Below, piece by piece: positions 20,143 through 24,993 of a stretch of DNA of 24,993 nt (its first letter is position 1; each line of letters starts with the position of its first letter). A program made the position numbers and the translations under genes. The notes below the pieces were generated by a model. That model was not told the origin of the DNA. It saw only the letters and a list, made by a program, of their open reading frames with translations, and made no database searches. This stretch comes from a virus. The stretch is from IMG/VR virus record IMGVR_UViG_3300025418_000073, positions 1 through 24,993 of that record. One strand, given 5' to 3'.

Positions 20143-21804
20143 ATGGCTACCTCTTCTTCAACGAATACAACTAGCACAACTTCCGGTATTGGCGGGTTAC
20201 CCTTAAGTGGTCCATTAAGTTCAACGCCTTCAACACAATCCGTTGTGGCACCCAACGCTGTTGCGGCTCCTTTAGAGACATCGCTTGCCAATCAAGCAAA
20301 TGCGTTACTTCAAGCCCCTTATCAAGCGTATACGGGTCAGTTAACCTCTGGTCCATCTACTATACAGAATCAAGCATGGCAAGGATTGTCAAGCTCAGGT
20401 GTGCCTTCACAGTTGACCTCTGCTGCAAGTCAGCTAGGCGATACTGCTGCACAGATGGGCAACATATCCTCCACATTTAATCCGGAGACCTTCACCAATA
20501 CCTACACCTCACCCGGTGCGTATAACGAAATTAACGCAACGAATCAGTATGCATCACCGCAGAATTTATCCTCAAATGTAAACTTCACGAATCAGTTTAC
20601 TAATCCCGGTGCATACAACGGCATTCAAGCTTCAACACAAGCGTTTACACCGCAAGCTGCACAGCAGTTGATGAATCCGTATTTGCAAGCTTCACTAGCG
20701 CCACAATTGCAACTCTTACAGCAGCAACTAGGCACTCAAAACGCTGCAAGTAATGCACAGTTAGCTCAGGCGGGAGCGTATGGAGGTGGACGCCAAGCGG
20801 TTGTGAATGCACAAAACGCTTTAAATAGTAACCTTGCAGCAAATCAGTTGATCAGTTCTGGATATAACACTGCTTACAATAATGCGATGAACCAGTTCAA
20901 TGCGGATCAAGCGCGTTCTTTACAAGCACAACAAGCAAATATTGGACAACAACAGTTTGGTGCAAATCTTGGCATGACTGCGGCAGAACAGGCCGCTACG
21001 TATGGTCAGCAAGCTTTAAATGCTAATGCACAGCAGCAGCAGTTTAACGTCCAACAAGCACTCGCGAATGCACAGAACGTAGCGAACTATGGAAACCAAG
21101 CGCAAGCTGCAAATATTCAACAGCAGCAGTTCAAGACCTCCACAGGATTGACGGAGGCTCAGCAAGCTGCTCAAGCATTGCAAGCGCAACAAGCAGCACA
21201 AGAAGCCCAAAAACAATATCAATCTAACCTTGCTTATCAGGGCTTACAGGGTCAAACATCTGCTCTGCAAGCGCAAGCTAATGCAGGCACAAACATTTCT
21301 GCGTCCAACTTAGCCAATTTAAACGCCTTGGCAAATGCAGGCGCTACCCAACAGCAACTAAACCAAGCTGCTTTAAACGCGCAGTACAATCAATATCTGG
21401 CGCAGCAGCAATACCCACAGACCATGCTGAAGCTTGGTTCTTCTGTACTCACGGGTCTACCCGGTCAGACGACCAGTACGTATGGTGCAACACCTTCTAC
21501 ATTACAAAGTATTCTTGGTACCGCTGGTGGGGTCACTACACTAATGAACAACTTGTTGGGCGAAGGTTATACCAAAACTGCTGCACAGAACTTTATTCAA
21601 AGGATTACCACGGGCGGTACTGGCGTGGTTCAAACACCTACAGGAATTACGTCTGATCCTGCAACGGGCGCTTTCTTTGATGCGGCAACTGGCCTACCAT
21701 TAAGCTCAAAAACTGATTCAAGCGGAACAACCATCTATACAAATTCGAGCGGTCAACAATATTACGATGACGGAATGGGTAACCTACAACCGTATGAAGG
21801 GTAA
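20143..21804 (+). CDS. Gln/Ala-rich internal virion protein
   Basis: 553 aa. The N-terminal 80 residues are Ser/Thr-rich; residues about 170-215 have NPYLQASLAPQLQLLQQQLG followed by AQAGAYGGGRQAVV, a pattern I recognise from internal virion or ejection proteins of short-tailed phages. Residues about 220-430 are long Gln/Ala helices (QQQQFNVQQALANAQNVANY; AAQALQAQQAAQEAQKQYQ), likely coiled coils. The C-terminal 70 residues are polar with YD-type turns (SDPATGAFFDAATGLPL; SSGQQYYDDGMGN). No enzyme motif is visible. It starts two bases after the upstream stop with AAAGG nearby. A role in the ejected channel or inner core is inferred from composition and order. Confidence 0.65.
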   Translation: MATSSSTNTTSTTSGIGGLPLSGPLSSTPSTQSVVAPNAVAAPLETSLANQANALLQAPYQAYTGQLTSGPSTIQNQAWQGLSSSGVPSQLTSAASQLGDTAAQMGNISSTFNPETFTNTYTSPGAYNEINATNQYASPQNLSSNVNFTNQFTNPGAYNGIQASTQAFTPQAAQQLMNPYLQASLAPQLQLLQQQLGTQNAASNAQLAQAGAYGGGRQAVVNAQNALNSNLAANQLISSGYNTAYNNAMNQFNADQARSLQAQQANIGQQQFGANLGMTAAEQAATYGQQALNANAQQQQFNVQQALANAQNVANYGNQAQAANIQQQQFKTSTGLTEAQQAAQALQAQQAAQEAQKQYQSNLAYQGLQGQTSALQAQANAGTNISASNLANLNALANAGATQQQLNQAALNAQYNQYLAQQQYPQTMLKLGSSVLTGLPGQTTSTYGATPSTLQSILGTAGGVTTLMNNLLGEGYTKTAAQNFIQRITTGGTGVVQTPTGITSDPATGAFFDAATGLPLSSKTDSSGTTIYTNSSGQQYYDDGMGNLQPYEG

Positions 21805-21816
21805 TAGGCAAATAAT

Positions 21817-23748
21817 ATGAGTATTGCGCAACCCAATTTAATTCAGATTCAACAAGCCCTGCAAGTGATGCCTTTGCAGGCGGTGATGAAGTATGCAAAC
21901 AGCGAAGGCGCGGGGAGCGCTGAAGTGCCTCAGTACATGGCTTTGGCTGAATTGAATCGGCGTAGCCAAGCACAGCAAGCGCAGTTGCAAGGTCAGAACG
22001 CAGTTACTCAGACCGTTAAGCAGACGCTTGAGAATCAACTAACCAAACCCAATCAAACGGCTGTCAATCCCGGTATTGCGTCTATCGCGCCCACAAATCC
22101 TGCTGCGCCCGCTCCACAAGTCAACCCGACTATTGCGCCAACTGCTGTTAATCCTGCGGCTGCTCCCGCCGAAACAAACCCCGAAGCCACGCCTACTGCA
22201 CCCACGATGCTTGCTGCGCGTGGTGGATTGATGTCTTTACCCATTCACGCAAGACGATACGCACATGGCGGTATCGCAAGCTTTGCCGAAGGTGATCAGG
22301 TACAAGACCCCGCGACAGTGACATCACCACCTCCTGCTGCTACGTATGAGGATTTACCAAGTCAAAACGATACAAGCGATGACGAGTTTAAACAGAACGA
22401 TGACGCAATCAATGCGCTCGTTCAGCAACGTATTGACAGCAGAGCAGATAAAACAAACTTTGAGAAAGCGCAAGCGATGGAGGCTCAGGGGTATGGTGGG
22501 AGAACACGATTAGATGCACCTATTGTCTCAGAACCCGTAGCGCCATCAGGTGCAAACGTGGCAAGCAAAACGCCTAATCGTCCGATAAATGTTGCTCCGT
22601 CTTCGTTGCCCCCGCGTATGACATATGAAGACTTACCTCAACCAGAAGATACCGTAGCACCAAGTGTTCCGGGTGGTTTTTCAGCTACATCAGAACCCAA
22701 TCAACAAGGGATTGCAGCAACCCTAAAACAAAACCAAAAACAACCCTCTGGCGCTGCTGCAAAAGAACCTGCATCGGGTATACCGTCTTCGGATGAATTT
22801 ACATCTAAAGTTAAAGGAATGGTTGATGATCTACAAAACAACCTTCAGACGCAACTTAACAATACAGCAAAAAAATTTCAAACAGAAGATTTAACCCCTG
22901 AACAAGCATTTCAACAACAAGAAAAGATGCGCAAAGATCATGGTATATCTGACGATCCCCTTGCGCCTTTGAAACAAAGATATGCAAATATAGAACAAAA
23001 ACAACAGGAAGCTGCACAGAACGATTCGTTCGATCGTGTTATTGCAATGATGACTTCATTCGCTCAAGCCGATCCAACGAAAGGCTTTGGGTTTGCTGCT
23101 GCAAAAGCCGCTGACGCAAGTCAAGCTTTGAAGAAAGATCAAAGAGCTTTACATGAAGCCCAAGAAATGAAAATGGCTGAGATTCAAGGAAGTCTCGCAA
23201 CCGCAGACGATGCACGGAAACGTGGGGATGTTGCAGCAGCGGAAAAGGCTTCAGCAGATGCTCGAGACGCCAAGTTAAAGTTAAATGATCTTGTTTTGAA
23301 AGAACAACAAGTTCAAGTAGCGATGGCTCAAACAGGTTTACAAGGCATTAGTTCCATCACTAACATGATGTCTGAAGGTCCAAAACTTGCTCTTGAAAGC
23401 GAAAAGTTAAAAATTGAAAGAGCCAGAGCATTGAAAGCCCCCGACAATGTTGCTTATGCACAAGCATATGCTTTATCGGCGCACGTACCTTTTGATGTAG
23501 CAGTCGATAGATTGATAGAAAATAAAAATCAAAACACTTTAATTTCTGCGTATGAATCTGAGTGGAAAGCCAATGGTATAGATTTAGAAACAGGAAAACA
23601 GTTACAGAGCAGATATAAGTCGTTTGATGAATTCTTGAAATCTAAAGGAATTCGTTCACCACAAAGCGGTCCCGCTGAAGGCGAAACACGAACAGACAAA
23701 AAAGGTAATAGAATAATGTTTGTAAACGGTCAATGGGTTTATCCGTAG
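21817..23748 (+). CDS. Internal virion protein with linker and coiled-coil regions
   Basis: 643 aa. The start (IQQALQVMPLQAVMKYANS, then EVPQYMALAELNRRSQ) matches a recurrent N-terminus of ejection-type proteins in environmental phages. Residues about 85-130 are a Pro/Ala linker with GIASIAP. GGLMSLPIHARRYAHGGIAS follows, then an acidic linker with TYEDLPSQNDTSDD that recurs as TYEDLPQPEDT about 95 residues later. Residues about 350-520 are charged coiled-coil helices (QKQQEAAQND; AAAKAADASQALKKDQRAL; KRGDVAAAEKASADARDAK). The C-terminus ends KGNRIMFVNGQWVYP, a small beta motif. It is probably packed in the capsid and released into the host with DNA. The next gene starts directly after its TAG. 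Confidence 0.65.
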   Translation: MSIAQPNLIQIQQALQVMPLQAVMKYANSEGAGSAEVPQYMALAELNRRSQAQQAQLQGQNAVTQTVKQTLENQLTKPNQTAVNPGIASIAPTNPAAPAPQVNPTIAPTAVNPAAAPAETNPEATPTAPTMLAARGGLMSLPIHARRYAHGGIASFAEGDQVQDPATVTSPPPAATYEDLPSQNDTSDDEFKQNDDAINALVQQRIDSRADKTNFEKAQAMEAQGYGGRTRLDAPIVSEPVAPSGANVASKTPNRPINVAPSSLPPRMTYEDLPQPEDTVAPSVPGGFSATSEPNQQGIAATLKQNQKQPSGAAAKEPASGIPSSDEFTSKVKGMVDDLQNNLQTQLNNTAKKFQTEDLTPEQAFQQQEKMRKDHGISDDPLAPLKQRYANIEQKQQEAAQNDSFDRVIAMMTSFAQADPTKGFGFAAAKAADASQALKKDQRALHEAQEMKMAEIQGSLATADDARKRGDVAAAEKASADARDAKLKLNDLVLKEQQVQVAMAQTGLQGISSITNMMSEGPKLALESEKLKIERARALKAPDNVAYAQAYALSAHVPFDVAVDRLIENKNQNTLISAYESEWKANGIDLETGKQLQSRYKSFDEFLKSKGIRSPQSGPAEGETRTDKKGNRIMFVNGQWVYP

Positions 23749-24993
23749 ATGCCAACTCCTGTCCCAGACGAACTTATACCTGATAGGTTAAAGCGTAGAC
23801 TTGTACCTAACGATCTTTTGCCTGATGATTTATCAGGTAAACAGCCGGAACAGCCCGCCCCCAGTTCGGAGCAACCTAAAACCACAGCGTTAGGTGCTGC
23901 CTCACGGTTTGGCATAAACAGTCTCATACCAAGTGCAGCGGGTTTGGCTGCGGCTGATATAGCGACCCCAACAGGTGCTGAATTAGGAACGATGCTAGGT
24001 ACATTAGCAGCACCGTTTCTTGGTCCAGAAACGATACCGATTGGTACAGGTTTGGGAGCATTAGTCTCGGGATTGGGCGCTGCTTATCTTGGGTCAACCG
24101 CAGCGGAAAAAGCGCAAGGTGCAGCATTAAAAACAGTACCTGAGTTTGCAAAAAGCATTGGTCAGTCAGAAGAGCAGCTTGCAGAAGCCCAAAGAGAGCA
24201 TCCATATGCATCTTTGCTAGGTGGATTAGCGGGAGGCTTGCCTACTTTACATCCTGATCTTAAAGTCTTAAGCAAACCAAGTGCCTTTTTTACCCCTGCT
24301 ACAGAAGAGTTGGGTGGTTCCGCAGCAGAAAGGATTCTCAGTACCCCTGCCGCGCAAGCCGCATTGGGAGCCACAATCTCTGGCGCTCAAGAAGCGTATA
24401 ACGAAGAAGAATTCGATCCGTTAAAAATAGGCCTATCCACGATAGGCGGTGGATTAATGACCAAAAAAGGGTTCATTGGCGAACCCATTGGTCGTGCTTC
24501 TTCTGCATTGGGTCAAGCGGTTGCTTCGCCTTTAGCGGAAAGAAACGCAAACAATAAATTACAAGCTTTGCGCGATGCGTTTAAACAATCCCAGCAGAGA
24601 GAAGAACCCGGTATTGAACAACAAATTACCTCTGAAGATACTGGGGTAAAAATTGCCGGATTGCTTCCTGCCCCGCCAAAAATATTTAGCGAGGAAACCG
24701 TACCCAAAGACCCGTTTATGAACCCGATAGGGAACTTTACCAAGCAAGAGCTTGGCGGGGACCTTTTCAAGAACTTAAATAATCAGCGCATAGATGACGG
24801 AAAACAACCGCTTAAAACTTTCTCTGTAGAAGACGTCAAAGAGGCGGGAGTAGATAACAACGTATTAGATAGTCTGTTGGCGAATAAAAATGGTTTTGAT
24901 CCTAAAATGGACATCAAGCCAGATAACGTCATCAACATGGCAGTCGATAAAAACATTGATCCAAGTACAAATGGATTCAATGAGTTTTTGTAT
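23749..24993 (+). CDS. Large internal virion or polyvalent protein, N-terminal part (partial)
   Basis: The frame is open from ATG 23749, immediately after the upstream TAG, to the last base of the window: 415 residues, no stop. The start is Pro-rich and charged (PVPDELIPDRLKRRLVPNDL). Residues about 45-125 are Gly/Ala-rich and hydrophobic (GAASRFGINSLIPSAAGLAA; LGALVSGLGAAYLGSTAAEK), resembling membrane-active segments of ejection proteins. Later parts are polar helices with an NPIGNFTKQELGGDLFKNL stretch and repeated Asp/Asn-Lys patterns (DNNVLDSLLANKNGFD). In related phages the last big gene of this block is often a multidomain internal protein with a peptidoglycan enzyme or polyvalent domains; none is visible in this part. 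Confidence 0.6.
   Translation, partial: MPTPVPDELIPDRLKRRLVPNDLLPDDLSGKQPEQPAPSSEQPKTTALGAASRFGINSLIPSAAGLAAADIATPTGAELGTMLGTLAAPFLGPETIPIGTGLGALVSGLGAAYLGSTAAEKAQGAALKTVPEFAKSIGQSEEQLAEAQREHPYASLLGGLAGGLPTLHPDLKVLSKPSAFFTPATEELGGSAAERILSTPAAQAALGATISGAQEAYNEEEFDPLKIGLSTIGGGLMTKKGFIGEPIGRASSALGQAVASPLAERNANNKLQALRDAFKQSQQREEPGIEQQITSEDTGVKIAGLLPAPPKIFSEETVPKDPFMNPIGNFTKQELGGDLFKNLNNQRIDDGKQPLKTFSVEDVKEAGVDNNVLDSLLANKNGFDPKMDIKPDNVINMAVDKNIDPSTNGFNEFLY

Overview
The window is a gene-dense piece of the late (virion) region of a tailed double-stranded DNA phage. All 27 complete genes and the two cut by the window edges read on the + strand. Most neighbours overlap by ATGA or TAATG or are separated by a few bases. 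The connector proteins, a nozzle-like beta-propeller protein and a series of Ala/Gln/Pro-rich internal virion (ejection) proteins suggest a short-tailed, podovirus-like phage. The small accessory proteins resemble those of uncultured freshwater or marine phages. A holin and an M15 endolysin suggest a Gram-negative host, but the host cannot be fixed from the sequence. I see no tRNA, integrase, transposase or CRISPR array.

Layout. 1-3172: tail end of a Pro/Ala-rich virion gene, then a small basic protein, two head-to-tail connector candidates (253-1167 and 2081-3172), a zinc-ribbon protein and two small accessory proteins. 3169-4275: two paralogous small virion proteins flanking a 64-residue protein. 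4286-10919: two very large repetitive fibre-type proteins, one made of 31 back-to-back 60-bp units, the next of about fifty 17-residue units. 10929-13205: small proteins, a probable terminator, then a lysis module of two tiny membrane proteins, a holin and an M15 peptidase, with an HNH homing endonuclease wedged between holin and peptidase. 13208-15881: nozzle-like tail protein and two small proteins. 15881-17717: an acyl carrier protein-like gene, a beta-ketoacyl synthase with an intact Cys-His-Lys-His set, and a small protein of uncertain, possibly acyltransferase-like, nature. 17717-24993: four large low-complexity proteins that look like internal virion or ejection proteins, the last cut by the window end.

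The most striking item is the acyl carrier protein plus ketosynthase pair, translationally coupled and embedded between tail and ejection-protein genes. That position suggests late expression and a role tied to virion maturation, entry or late host lipid metabolism rather than a cargo gene dropped at random. Other notable items are the indel-free 60-bp repeat array, the precise-looking junction left by the homing endonuclease, and an excess of the palindrome GTTTAAAC.
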